A DNA stretch of 64,000 nt from Liquidambar formosana (Eukaryota; Streptophyta; Magnoliopsida; Saxifragales; Altingiaceae): NCBI GenBank assembly GCA_039720395.1, contig CM077820.1:13105848-13169847 (forward strand), in the 5' to 3' direction. The notes below the pieces were generated by a model. That model saw only the letters and a list, made by a program, of their open reading frames with translations. It was not told the DNA's origin and ran no database searches. Made by a program: the position numbers and the translations under genes. The stretch's first letter is position 1. Each line of letters opens with the position of its first letter. Positions 23,273 through 35,391 of this stretch are shown in pieces.

Positions 23273-24810
23273 TTTGTATATCGTTGCAATGTTATATTAT
23301 TTCAAATCTTTTATTTTATTTTTTTACTCTTCTCAATTTACATATTTCCTTTAATATATCTATGGTAAATTGGTAAGTGTTACCCAAATTCATGAATTTG
23401 GAATGCCCTTTGTTAAATCCATTTTAGAGACAAAAAAAAAAGTAAGATCAACTAATTTAGTTCACGCTTGAATGGAAGATTCTTCCAAAATTTCTTCCAT
23501 TATAATATTTAGTCCATACATTTTTAACAAGTTATTATATATAGGTGATAAGTGTGTTATGCATGTGTGTGGAAGTCTAGGTTTGCAGAGGTTTAGGTTT
23601 CGATTTCTATGTAGGTGTTTGTTCTTCTATCATTTAACAAAATGAAAGAAAAAAAGGGGTTTGGGCTTAAACTAGTCCTACATAGTTTACCTACAAGTCT
23701 ATACATTCGATAATAACATAAAGAATATTCATGCTCATAATCTCAAATTCCTAAGTTGTGGTACTTTACCATCAGCGCTATACTTGCAAATTGTGAAAGT
23801 AAATTTCACTTGTATTATTAAAATTATTTAACTTTGTGAAAGGGAATGTGGTGAAACAATGTTTTGATATTAATATTAAATAATAAAAAGAAGAGTATAC
23901 CTGATGCAACAAACCGTCATTTCACTTTGAGACTTTCTTACACATGTAGATGTGCGTGTCAATTTCGTCAAAAAAAAAAAAAAAAAAGTAAAAGGAAAAA
24001 GAAAAAGATACTTGTTTGTAAAAACAAATGAACTCTACAAATCGAATACGTTCTCGCATACATGTACATAAGCTTAGAGAAGTGGACGCGTAAATCCATT
24101 ACCTTGGTTTTTTTTCCTAACGATAAAAATAAGAATTATGTCGTTATATCTAATATATAATATTATATCTATCTATATTACCTATAAAAGGGTGAATCTT
24201 AGAAAAACTTTTGATTGACTATTACACCCTTATTTTAAATCTTAAATACCCTTTTACCTTTCCTTTCAATTTCTACACATCTTAATAGAGTTGGAATTAC
24301 ACGTTTATTAATTGTATAATCCTAACATATAAATGGAATCTAAAACAAATACATCATTAAAATCATAAAACCCTAACACAACAAATCTACTACTTCCTTC
24401 TTCTTCTACAAATCTACTGCTTCCTTCTTCTACGAGGAAAGAGCAACTGCGTTTCTACCTTCTTCTGCTTTGTCTGATATGTAAGTCATATACAATGCTT
24501 ATTTTTCCCATGATTATACTTTTAATTCTTTGCTTGAATCACGAAATTAATTAGAAAAAGAAGAGGAGAGCACATTGAAGGCATCACAGAGGTGTTGCAA
24601 CCTACAATAACCATACATGGATCATACTCCCCATCGAAACAAATAAAAAACGCTGCTTAATTCGCCAAAACCAAGCAAAACAAATAAAAAAAAACTCAAA
24701 AGCAAAAACAAGGAAAACAAAGCGGTGTCAGTTGAAAAACATAAAATCAAAATAGGAAGGGGTTCTATAATGCATTCATGAACCCCAAAAAAAAAAAGAT
24801 GATGTGAAAC

Positions 24811-24853
<43 letters not shown>

Positions 24854-25156
24854 AAATCAAATTTAAAATTTTTTTTTTACACAAATGTACAAGCCCAAAA
24901 AAACTCCATTGATAGTGAGAGAGAAAAAGAAACAGAGATGAAGGTTAGGTTTTTTTTTTTTTTTTTTTCGGCATTCAAAACCTATAGATCTTGTAATTGT
25001 CAATGCAAACGATATCAAGGAAACCAATGGACAATGATCAAAACCATAGATCCAAAGATGCGGTTCACAAATAATGGTAAAAAAGTAAAAACCTATTGAT
25101 GGTGAGAGAAATGGAGATGAAGGGGGTTTTGGTGTGGGGTTTGAGGCATATCAATG

Positions 25157-25180
25157 AGGGAGAGAGAGAGAGAGAGAGAA
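25157..25180. repeat. (GA)n microsatellite
   Basis: An uninterrupted GA run of about 24 bases inside the Helitron-like element. Confidence 0.9.
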
Positions 25181-25598
25181 TAGGTTGTAGAAACTAGAGA
25201 TGAAGTAGAAAGAGAGTGAGACGGTAGGTGATAATAGGTTGTTATTGGCTTCCCATTAAAGGCCCCATGTGAGAACTTAGAAGCAACAGACATTGCTCCA
25301 AACATGGCTATTTCTTTACTTTTATGTAAATTCACAAGTTAGCCTTCTTACTATGAAAGATGAATAAAAAATATCAATTATTCTATTTACCATGTAATCT
25401 ATTTTTTATTTTATTAAAATCAATATGAAAAATAATAATCCAAAATGGGGTATGTGTAAATTCAAATGGGACTTTTCATAACCCAAAAAAAAAAAAAAAT
25501 AAATAAATAAAAAAATTGTTACCCTCTAATTTTTGCAATGCTTCCCAATTTAAATTTATAGACAGCCTCATTTTAGGAGTTTATTTGGGGTCCATTTT

Positions 25599-25990
25599 AG
25601 GATTGGCTTGTGCAAAAGTATTGGTTTCGATTCCATGTGATTGCGTATGTGGTTATTTGAAAAATAAAAAAATTCCATCAAAGACTAACTAGCCCCGTGG
25701 TGAGGGATGTTAGGGTAAAAGCTAAGAGTATAGTAAATTAGGGTTCTAATCCCTCTAATTATAACCCGAAGTATTAAAAAAAAGAAGTCAAAACTCAAAA
25801 TAGTGAGATCGAACCAGCCTGGCCTCAGCGGAGGTCTTGGTCTCGATCTTGTATGGTTGCATGTGTGGGTATATGACTAAAAAAAAAAAAAAAAAAAACA
25901 TCAAAGACTAATTAGCCCAGTGGTGAGGGACGTTTGGGTTCAGGTTAGAAGTATTATAGATTAGGTTTAAATCCCTCTAATTGTACTCCA
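25599..25990 (+). repeat. Tandem pair of SINE-like dimers
   Basis: Two consecutive copies (about 25599-25780 and 25828-25990) share the order GGTTTCGATTCC/GGTCTCGATC, an A-rich link, ATCAAAGACTAA, then an A-box-like TAGCCCAGTGGTGAGGG and a B-box-like GGTTCTAATCCC or GGTTTAAATCCC. A and B boxes at tRNA-like spacing point to a tRNA-derived SINE, duplicated in tandem. Confidence 0.55.
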
Positions 25991-26789
25991 CAAAAAGGAA
26001 TAAATTGATTTTTGGCATGGAAGATTTATGTAGGAAGACTATCTAATCCAACAATGGGTTTCACAAAATATGAATTAGAGATAGATTATTTAAAAACTAC
26101 GTAAGAATCTGTGTAAAAAATTAAGTATGTTGATCCTAACCCTTATTTATGTTGTTAGCCCACTTACTATACAATGAATATAAAAAAAATTCAATTGGCT
26201 TGGTTTTACATTGAAAAGCAAGTGATTTGCAAAAGATGTGTTTATGATTTTCATTATTTTGGTCCGTAAATCGTATTCTTTAATCGATATTATGGTTTTA
26301 CATTGGTTCACGTGCAATCGTATGCACCAACTAGTATATATAATAAGGTAACGTTCAGAAAAGTTATTTGGTGCTTTTTTATGTAGCCACATGATACTTT
26401 ATTCAATTTTCAAATCATTTTTATTTCTATAGTAATTTTATCTTAATACACGTAAACCAATTTAACTTCATAATAACTGACGTAATATTCCTAAAGATTA
26501 TCTTATAAAGAATCTTAACCCAATAAATAAATAATATTTTTATTTTATTTATTTTATTATTTTTGTGATTGTAGATTTTGATAAATAAAAATATTTGATA
26601 ATTTTTTACTCTTAATTTTTTTTCTTAAATATAGGAATTTGAGCACTAATAAAATTTTAATTATAAATAAATTATAAATTAAAATATTCGATTATTTACT
26701 AGTCTTATATAATAATTTTTTTTATTTGCATTTGGTTCGCCGCTAGTAATACCAATAAGAGAGAGTTTTTTTTTTTAATATTCAAATTC

Positions 26790-29726
26790 GTATATCCATG
26801 TAGTATTAGATTATTTCATTTATTTTTTTTATTTTTATTTTTTGCTATCCTCAATTTGCAAATTTCCTTTTGTACTTCTATGGTAGGTGTTGCCTCAAAA
26901 GCATGAATCTATAATGCCCGTTGTTAAAATCCATTTTAGAGACAGGAAAAAGTAAGAACTAATTTAGTCCAGGACATAACTTCGTTCTTACATCAGAGGA
27001 GGACTTCCTCCTGCCAGCTAGCTGAGGTGTCTTTCTTTAGAATTCAGATCCTATGCTTGGACCATTCTCTGCTTGGGTGTGCTTGGGTTTGAAGGAGATT
27101 GCGCCACGTCATTAAAATCACTGTCCAACAATGGCTGAAATTCTTGGAGGCATGAAAAATGACCCACAAATGAGTCGTTTTGGGTGATTTGGTTATTACG
27201 CATTAACACTGGTCCTTTTTTTTTTTTTTTTTTTAAACCAAAGTTGAATCAAAGCGATGCCTTTTCACATGGAAAAACTTCGAGTTGTTCCAAAACAAAT
27301 CCATGTCGAGGATCAACTTGTTTAGTGCATTCTACGCTTTTTTTTTTCTAAATTCCTGCACTCAAAAGAAAAAAGAAAAAAGAAAAAAAATCCCTAATCC
27401 ATTATCTCATTTGCTACATTTGTCTCTTTCATTTCTTCACCCCCAAAATCTCTTCACTAAATCGCCAGTTCGTATCTCAATGAGCTTCAAGTTCCTCAAC
27501 CAAGGTAGTTCAGTGTTGTGTTTGTAAATCCTATAGCATTTTTTGCATATTTTTGAGTAAATGTCGCTCTTCTCTTCATTTATATACGAGGATAAATATT
27601 TTTACAAGAACATTTACTATTGTTTGAAGTTTAGAGGGTACTGGGTGTACTGATTGGTGGTTTCATGATTAAGGATAGGTATTCTTTATGGATTCTGGGT
27701 ATTCTCATTGTAGCATGACAAGACATGGGTTATGCATCCCCAAAATATGAGATTCTATGAAACGTGATTATTTGGGAGTCATGCTTCTTTTGATAGGAGT
27801 TATCTAGATTTTGGGTCTTGTTAATAGGTTTTTAGTCCTACGAATCCCATATCTAAGGTTCTTACCCTATAATCCTGATCTAGGGTTGTCTATAAATCTT
27901 ACCTACCTAGGGTACTCTGTTGTATTTTGCCATTGCCATCTTTGATTTGAAACTCTCCCAACTTCAAACTTTGTAAACAAGTCCCTTGTCGAATGAAGAT
28001 TTGATAGGATTTTAGTGGAGAAAAGAGGAGAGATGAGAGTCGAATGCACCAAACGAGTTGTTAAAAAAGAAGAAGAAAAAGGAATTGCGTTAATGCCATT
28101 TGCAATAGCCAAATCACCCAAAACTACTCCTCTAAAGGTCATTTTTTATGCTTCCACAAATTCCAACCGTTAGATTGTGCTTTTAATGAGGTGGCATAAT
28201 CTCCTTCAAACCCAAGCACACCTCAGCAGATAATGACCCGAGCAAAGGATCTAGACTCCTCTTTTTATGATCGACACTTATCTCTCATGCATATGCTATC
28301 CATGTGACACATTCTAGTTGTTAAGATAAGAAAGTAAGAGCAACGTAGAACCCATTATGCTCTGCACTCACATTCTGTTGTGCACTGGTTTGTGAGTTTA
28401 GAAGAGGCTCTTCTTGTTTCAACGAACTACAATCTCCAATCTTCGACCACTAGTGATTGTAAGGTTCTCGTCGACAAACTTTGCAACTTAAGCTTATTTT
28501 TCTCTCTCATATACCAATTTTGTTTTCTAGACTTTCTTAAACATAATCTCTCTCCTCTTTCTCTACTGTGTATTATATTTTTCTTTTAATTATCAATATA
28601 ATTATGCTCATTAGGTGTTTGTATAAATGCTACAATGAAGATGTTTTTGATGATATTCCTATACAATGGTTGGTTTCTAAGTTTCATCATTTATACTGCT
28701 TATGAAAAAAAAAATTATCTATGCTTGTAATTTTTAGTACAACTATGTAATTTTTAGGATCATTTTTGGACTGATTTATTAAAGATGCTTGTTATGAAAC
28801 TGTGTGAACCAAATAGAGAAAGTCTTTGTTGCCAGTGGTGCATCAGTGACCGGATAAGGAGACTAAAGGATAGGGCTTGGGAAAAATCGTGATATGTTTA
28901 AGAAAGAATTAGTTTTTTCCTGGTTTCCTAGTTCTAAAATAAGCAACTTGGTTATGAAGGGAGCAATTAGTTTTTAAAGATCACGTGAATGCCATGTGAG
29001 TGAGAACACGTGTCAAATAATTAGAAAAACACATAAGCTAGCAAGAGGAGGTCCTCTCCCGGTGCAAGTAGGGCATTTTTGTCCTTTAGGCCATGCATTT
29101 ATGGAAGAATCTAAAATTTCCTCCATACAATCGATAGTGAGAGAGAGAATATTCATGCTCAAAATCTCCGATTCCTAAGTTATGCGACCTTTTATTTTTT
29201 TGCTAGGACCTAAGTTATGCTACTTTACTATCTATGCTATTCTCGCATATTGTGAAAGTTTACGTAGTAACGTTTAGGAAAGTTATGTGGCACCTTTTTG
29301 TGCAGTCCCATGGTACTTTCTTTAATTTTCAAATCATTTTTATTTTTATAATAATTTTATCTTAATACAACTAAACCAATCTAATTTCCAAACAACCTAT
29401 GTAATATTCCCAATAATTATCTTATAAAGAGTCTTAATCCAATAAATAAATATTATCTTATTGTATTTTATTATTATTTATGTGATTGTAGATTTTGATA
29501 AATAAGTAATATTGATAATTTTTTTTAATGTTTTCTTAAACATAGGAATTTGACCACTATTAAGTTTTTAATTAACGATTAATTTTAATTTAAAATATTC
29601 TATTACTTATAAGTCGTATTTAGTAATTTTTAAATTTGCATTTGATTTCGTGCACACACAAGTTCATCGCTAGTAATACTAATAACTACAAAAGAGAGTT
29701 ATTTTATTTTATTTATTTAAATTTAT
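26790..29726 (+). repeat. 1.3-kb array unit D, split by a Mutator-like element
   Basis: Landmarks occur at 26790-26971 (TTAGATTATTTC to CTAATTTAGTCCA) and again from 29094 (TGCATTTATGGAAGAATC) to 29726, ending with the GTAACGTTTAGG...CATCGCTAGTAATAC block. Some of the middle of the unit is deleted after 29140. Confidence 0.7.
26972..29084. mobile_element. Mutator-like foldback element with captured or unknown interior
   Basis: Ends GGACATAAC and TTTTTGTCC with flanks TTTAGTCCA (26963-26971) and TTTAGGCCA (29085-29093), a 9-bp duplication with one mismatch. Inverted arms of about 200 bp lie inside: TGTGCTTGGGTTTGAAGGAG near 27080 against CTCCTTCAAACCCAAGCACA near 28200, and GGGTGATTTGG near 27182 against CCAAATCACCC near 28110. 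The 2.1-kb interior has no transposase; frames on both arms are mirror shadows. Right of 28250 the sequence is unrelated to the arms. Confidence 0.7.
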
Positions 29727-30359
29727 ATATCCTTGTGGCTTGCAGTATTAGATTATTTTAAATCTTTTTTTTTTCTTTCTCTTCTCAATTTTTAGATTTC
29801 TTTTTGTAGTTCTATGGTAAATGTTGCCTCAAATTCATGAATTTGCAATTCCCTTTTTTAAAATCCATTTTAGAGACAAGAAAAAACAAGATCTGATCTA
29901 TTTCATGCATTAATAGAAGAATCTAAAATTATTTCCATTATAATATTTAGTCAATGAATTCTTAATAAGTAATTACTTGCAAATGATAAATATGTTATAC
30001 TTGTGTGCAAAAGTCTAAGTTTGGGTCTAAGTTTCAATTTTTGTGTAGGTATGTGTTCTTCTATTGTTTAGCAAAAATAATAATAATAATAATAATAATG
30101 TTGATGTGATCAACCATCATTTCACTTTAGGCTACTTCCATGCACATGGAGACTTTTGTTCACAATTTTTTTTTTTGTTTAAAAAAGAAAAAGAAAAATA
30201 AAAAAAAAACATGTATCTGTGAAAACACATGAACTCTACATACTGAACATATGTTTACATGCATGTTCGCACACTTAGAGAAGTGGGCGCATACTGCCAT
30301 CAATCTTGCTTTTTCCCCCCAAAGATAAAAATAAAAATTATGCTGTTACATCTAATATA
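29727..30359 (+). repeat. 1.3-kb array unit E (3' truncated)
   Basis: From TATATCCTTGTGGCTTGCAG to the TTACATCTAATATATA landmark, with AGAAGTGGGCGC near 30280 and an inserted (TAA)n at 30076-30099. The array stops here and resumes at 34447. Confidence 0.7.
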
Positions 30360-30365
30360 TATATA

Positions 30366-30545
30366 TATAGATGATGATCAAGTGAGCATGTGCTGATATA
30401 ATTTATGTCAAAACCCACATTGACGGTTGTACCTCGTGCATTAGTGGGTTATGGAGGTACATTGGGCTAATGCACAAGTTACAACCTCCAATGCTTGGTG
30501 CTGATATAGCTTATATCAACACGTGCTAACCTGATGAAGATTGTA
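30366..30545. mobile_element. Small MITE, family copy 2 (most complete)
   Basis: Imperfect inverted ends of about 33 bp: GATGATCAAGTGAGCATGTG and, in reverse, CATCAGGTTAGCACGTGTTG. The core has GGTTGTACCTCGTGCATTAG and its inverted partner CTAATGCACAAGTTACAACC. Flanked by TATATA. Confidence 0.6.
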
Positions 30546-32329
30546 TATATATCAAATAAAGTAACGTTCAAGACAAACTTAAAATCGTGTCCTAAACTGA
30601 ATTTGAGCTTGAGCATGATTTTCTCTACTTTCTCTTGAATTGAGTACTTGAGTTCAATCATAATATTTTAGCTTGTTTAGTAGTAAATAAACAAGCTTTT
30701 TAACGATCCAAGCTTGAACTCTTTAAAGATCGGCTTAGTTTGGCTTGTTTGTAGCTAAGGACGGAGCTATTAAAGGGCTAAAGGGGCTATAGCCCCCTTA
30801 GCCCTTTCAAATTTTGTTAGTTATACGTTATATCCATGAACCCTATCATTTAAGTGTTGAAGTACAGCCCCTCCACTCCTCAGGTCTGTTTAAGTTTTTT
30901 AATTATATTAGAGATTCCGAGAATATTGGTGGACCGTAGGAGAGGGTATATATTTTATTACTTTCCTAAAGGTTAGCCTCTTTTTTATTTCCGTTTTTAT
31001 TAGGGCCCTGACTCCTCATAATTACTGCATTACTTGTGAGTGAAAGGTGAAAAGGTGGGTGTAATTCTATATTATTAAGGTATATGGTGTAAACTGTAAA
31101 ATAAAAAAAGGTAAAAACGGCATTAAGGGGAAAAATCTCCTTTTATAATTATAAATAAATAAAATTACAAAAATAAAATGAATAAATAAATAAATAAAAT
31201 ATATACGCCAAGCATCTCTCAAAATAAACTCTTGCTTCAGGAAACTTTTTGTTACTTGCTTTGAATTTTGCTAGAATTATTTTTTATTATTAATTTTTTT
31301 AAGAAGAAAAAGAAAAAGAGCTTTAAGCATGAAAAATGAATTATAGAGAAAAAGGTCTACAAGAGGAAGCAGAAAAATGCTTTATTTTATGTACGTTTAA
31401 GAATAATCAAGATATCATATATATGCTTGATTTTTTTAGATTGTTAGTAAATTATAATAGGATTAGGAAAATCGTTAATGAAGGATGTGAAAAAAAATAT
31501 ATATATATATGTGAATCATTTAAGAAATTAAAGATAAAAGATTGAAACTTGAAAGTGCTTGGGATTTAAGGCATGTATATCTTTTTGCCCTTTAAAATAG
31601 CATCATATGCAATACCATGCATCAAGGTTGTTAATTCGGACTAATCTAGGAGATCAAAATAAATCCTTGAAATGGATCTGATTGGCCTCACAATTTTAAA
31701 AATTGTAAGAAAACAAATCAAAAGTTTAAGGATAAATTATAAGATTGAGCAAATAGACTAAAGGGGCAAAGAGTCACCATTTAAAATTAACAGGTTTTTT
31801 GTTCGGTTTTAAAGTATTGGGAGGTTCTGTGAAGCTAGCCTATAGTTTAAAATGATTTCGTATAATTTATTTAAGAATTTATTCTTAAAATATGATATAT
31901 CAGTAGTTCTTAAAATATGTTTATCACCATGCATCAAGTTTTTTTTTTTTTTCTTTAATAAGAAGTTTGATAACAATTGTTGAACCCAAAAGCACATCTA
32001 CGCAAAGATTTAACAATAAAATCATTAAAGATAATTAATTACACCATGCAATAGATATATCTATCCATGAATGAGATGAGAAGATTGATCCACCACAAAT
32101 CATGAAGAATTTCTAGAAGGAAAAGAATATACAAAAACCAAAGATTCCCAAACCCAACTTTGTTTCTGTGCTCCCCATGTTTGAGCTCATATATAAAACC
32201 ATATTTTACTCCTATGGTTGTTCTTTACCTCTCTTTACCACCTTTTTCACAAATATATCACTATAACAAGCTTCAACTAATAACTTTTATAATTAATAAT
32301 AGAGATCCTAATCATTAGTGCTACAGAAG

Positions 32330-32370
<41 letters not shown>

Positions 32371-32372
32371 TT
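30546..32372. other. Intergenic, fragments only
   Basis: At 30752-30800 AAGGACGGAGCTATTAAAGG and GGGGCTATAGCCCCCTTAGCC look like the end of a plant GGGGCGGAGC-type MITE. 31130-31560 is very AT-rich. The rest shows no frame or repeat I can name. A long (TA)n ends the stretch at 32336-32366. Confidence 0.35.
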
Positions 32373-32482
32373 TGATCATGTGCGGGATATTTCAAATATT
32401 ATGTTTGATCACAGTCGTACACGCGTTATCTACGGACGACTGTGATCGAATAGGATACTCTAAGATATCCCACACATGATCA
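32373..32482. repeat. 110-bp hairpin inside TA repeats
   Basis: Arms of about 47 bp pair with roughly 80% identity: TGATCATGTGCGGGATAT with ATATCCCACACATGATCA, and GATCACAGTCGT with ACGACTGTGATC, around a 16-base loop. (TA)n lies on both sides. It could be a tiny foldback MITE; the shape also resembles a small-RNA precursor. Confidence 0.7.
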
Positions 32483-32485
32483 ATC

Positions 32486-32524
<39 letters not shown>

Positions 32525-33330
32525 AATTAACAATTAGGGATAATCTTAGATTTTACCTCCACTAAGGTTTCAGCCAGAATAATATCCTAACGACCAATAT
32601 AAAAGGCTCTATATCCACATAGGCAGTTGTAAATACACTATATGTAATGCACATAGCATATAAATGAATTCTAGTTCAAAAGATACCTCTTGCGGAAGGG
32701 ACTTGAGAAAGAACTATTGTTTGTTGTTGCGGGCCTACAGGGTTGCCATATGCAATCTAAATGTGAATTAGATCTTCGCGTATGCTGTACATTGTTGTAT
32801 GTCTCGTAAGGATCGATATTAAAGTCCTCACTTCCAAATCTCAAAGACATAGTTAATGCCTTAGAGAGAGTGCTAGAAAGAAGAGAAAGGGTGCTTTAAA
32901 GAAGCAACCTTGTAGTGTGTTGTGGTAGTCTCAATCTTTAGAGAGAGCTGAGCCTCTCTCCTTCTCTCTATATAAGACTTTGTTAATAGAGAAAAAAGAA
33001 TTAGAATCCATCTGTTAATGGAGAAAGTAGAATTCAAAATTATGTAGATGATATATGTTAAGGTTTAGGGTTTTATAAGACTTAAAGTATACGAATTATA
33101 GTATACTTTGAATTGCTATTTATAAATTCCTACTTATATTTATGTGTTTTATATTCTTATTTCCTAAATATTCCAATTAATCTACTGTGCATAAGGGTAG
33201 AATTATAGTATACTTTGAATTCTTATTTATATTTATGTGTTTTATATTTTATATTCCTATTTCCTCTTCCAATCAATGTACCGTGTATAAGGATAGTGAT
33301 GTATTTAAAATATAAAATAAGGGTATATTG
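32483..33330. other. Intergenic, with a direct duplication
   Basis: Two consecutive copies of about 100 bp at 33097-33200 and 33203-33300 share GAATTATAGTATACTTTGAATT, TTATATTTATGTGTTTTATATT and TTCCAATCAAT/TTCCAATTAAT. At 32860-32970 a GA-rich stretch with CTCTATATAAGAC resembles a promoter/leader, possibly from an LTR. No gene is seen. Confidence 0.4.
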
Positions 33331-33378
33331 GTCAATCAAAAGCTTTTCTAACATTCAGCCTTTTATAGGTAGTATAGA
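33290..33378 (-). mobile_element. Second Helitron-like 5' end
   Basis: On the minus strand, starting at 33378, the sequence reads TCTATACTACCTATAAAAGG, then GAATGTTAGAAAAGCTTTTG and ATTGACCAATATACCC. It follows the first ~90 bases of the element at 24172-26334 in order. The preceding base is A, as expected. No CTAG 3' end was found to the left, so it is probably truncated; the left limit marks only the visible homology. Confidence 0.55.
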
Positions 33379-33662
33379 TATATATATATTTCGAGGGATT
33401 ATGGGAATTATATAGACTTACAAAAAGTAGTAAAAAAAACTACTCAAATAATAAATAAAACATAATCTAAATCGTCCATATCAATACACTTTATCATGCA
33501 TGCAATGGTTAAAATAACAAGTGGGTAACAATTAGACTCATTGACAAGACAAAAGAACCTTTCTAATCTCTCTACACAGCAGGAAAGTAAAAGACAAGTC
33601 AAAACACATTACATCACCGCCTATTATTTTCTTCTCTTTTATATATATATATATATATATAT

Positions 33663-34403
33663 CAGGTGTGTTCCTATAGGCTTCAGCCTATATACCATAT
33701 ATTAGCTTGCGTAGATCATGTCCGTCCATTGCTTTTATAGTGGATCTAATGGCTGAGAATAGAAGGCTTTAATTAGAGGTCAAACAAACCCACTTTTCCA
33801 GCTGCCTTGTGCAGGTTGTGCTGGTCCTATCCCATCATCCATCACTCCTCCTCTTTGAATGGTGGAATAGAAGGATGAAAAAAATGGTTCAAACCCATTT
33901 CCCTCTTCATTATACGTAGCTTTGTAAGGAGAAAAGCACTCACCTAGAATCATCCATCTCTCTAAGAATCGACCCTCGTCGCCACAGCCCGCAGCAACAC
34001 CGGTGTCAGGGTGGGTTTGGACAAAAATAAATAAATAAATAGAAATGGCGGAATGAAACTCACCAGTTCACCGGTGTTGCTGCGAGTTGTGGCGGCGAGG
34101 GTTGATTGTTGGAGAGATGGATGATTTTAGGTGAGTGCTCTTCTCCTTGCAGAGCTTCGTATGATGAAGAGGGAAATGGGTTTGAACCATTTTTTTATCC
34201 TTCCATTTCGCCATTTGAGGAGGAGGAGTGATGGGATAGGATTTGCACGACCTGCACAAGGTAGTTGGAAAAGTGGGTTTGTTTGACCTCCAGTTAAAGC
34301 CTTCTATTCTCAGCTATTAGATCCATTATGAAAGCAATGGATCGACATGATCTACCCAAGCTGAAATATGGTATATAGGCCGAAGCCTATAGGAACACAC
34401 CTG
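33663..34403. mobile_element. Long palindromic (foldback) element
   Basis: Two arms of about 340 bp in inverted orientation surround a 70-bp spacer near 34000-34060. Ends CAGGTGTGTTCCTATAGGC and GCCTATAGGAACACACCTG pair perfectly. Further paired landmarks are GGTTCAAACCCATTTCCC/GGGAAATGGGTTTGAACC and GGTCAAACAAACCCACTTTT/AAAAGTGGGTTTGTTTGACC. Both sides are (TA)n, so a TA target is likely, but the repeat hides its length. The interior looks like gene-derived DNA. No transposase. Confidence 0.85.
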
Positions 34404-34437
<34 letters not shown>

Positions 34438-34446
34438 CCCACGATA

Positions 34447-35391
34447 TATCCTTGTAGTATTAGATTATTTCAGATCCTCTTTTTTTTAAAAAAATTTTAA
34501 AACTCTTCTCAATTTGCAGATTTTCTTTTTTACTTCTATGGTAAATGCTCCCTTAAATTCATAAATCCATAATGCCATTTGTTAAATCCCATTTTAGAGA
34601 TAGAAGTGAGAACTAAATTTATTTCATGCGTTAATTAAAGAATTTGAAACTACCTGTCTTATAATATTTAGTCATGAATTCTTAATAAGTTGTTACTTAC
34701 AAGTAATAAATGTGTTATAATTGTGTGCGGAAGTCTAGCTTTGCGGAGGTTTAGCTTTCGATTTTTGTGCGAGTGTGTGTATTTTTATTATTTAGCCAAA
34801 AAAAAAAAAAAAAAAAGAGAGAGAACAAAGCTTAAACTAGTCCTACATAGTTTACCAACAAGTCCATATATTCGATCATAAAAGCGAGAATATTCATGCT
34901 CAGAATCTTCAATTCCTAAGACGTGGCACTCTACAATATGCATTTCCTCGCAGATTGTAAAAGTAAATTTCAATTGTGTTACTAAAATTATTTGGTTCTA
35001 TATAAAAAAGAATGTTGTGAAGAAATGCTTTGATATTGATAATAAATAGTAAAAACAAGAGTGTTGCTGATATGATAGACAATCATTTCACCTTAAGCCA
35101 CTTTTATGCACATGCAGACATGTGTTTGTGAATGTTAAAAAGGAAAAGAAAAAAAGAAAAGGCACATATCTGTGAAAACACATGAACTCAACAAATGTTT
35201 TTTGAAATTATGGATTTTGATAAATAAATAATGATGGTAATTTTAAATTTTTTTTTTTAAACATAGAAATTTGAGCACTATTAAATTTTTAATTAAAAAT
35301 TAGATTTAAATTTAAATATTGTATTACTTATTAGACCTATAATGTTGTGAACATGAGCCTTATTTATTTATTTATTTTTAAAATTTCAAAA
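34447..35391 (+). repeat. 1.3-kb array unit F (internally deleted)
   Basis: From ATATCCTTGTAGTATTAG through AATAAGTTGTTACTTAC, CTAGTCCTACATAGTTTACC and CACATGCAGACATGTG to about 35200, then a jump to GATTTTGATAAATAAATAATG and the unit end. Roughly 350 bp, including the GTAACGTTCAG start, are missing. Confidence 0.65.

Larger units (their letters stand above)
24172..26334 (+). mobile_element. Helitron-like non-autonomous element
   Basis: Starts TCTATATTACCTATAAAAGG and ends with a GTGCA...TGCAC hairpin (26312-26327) followed by CTAG; it lies between A and T. A 5' TC, 3' hairpin plus CTAG, A|T insertion and no target duplication are the Helitron hallmarks. The 2163-bp body has no helicase or Rep frame. 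It contains a (TA)n, a GA repeat and two SINE-like dimers. Unit B shows the uninterrupted target. A second 5' end of this family, on minus, lies at 33378. The start could be 4 bases earlier. Confidence 0.7.
23273..26789 (+). repeat. 1.3-kb array unit C, split by the Helitron-like element
   Basis: Unit landmarks run from 23273 to 24171 and resume at 26335 with TATATAATAAGGTAACGTTCAG. Without the insertion the unit is about 1.35 kb. CCGCTAGTAATACCAATAAGAGAG near 26740 marks its end. Confidence 0.75.

Noticed and set aside
27903..28142. 79-residue minus-strand frame as a gene
   Set aside because: It lies in an arm of the foldback element at 26972-29084 and has no recognisable domain.
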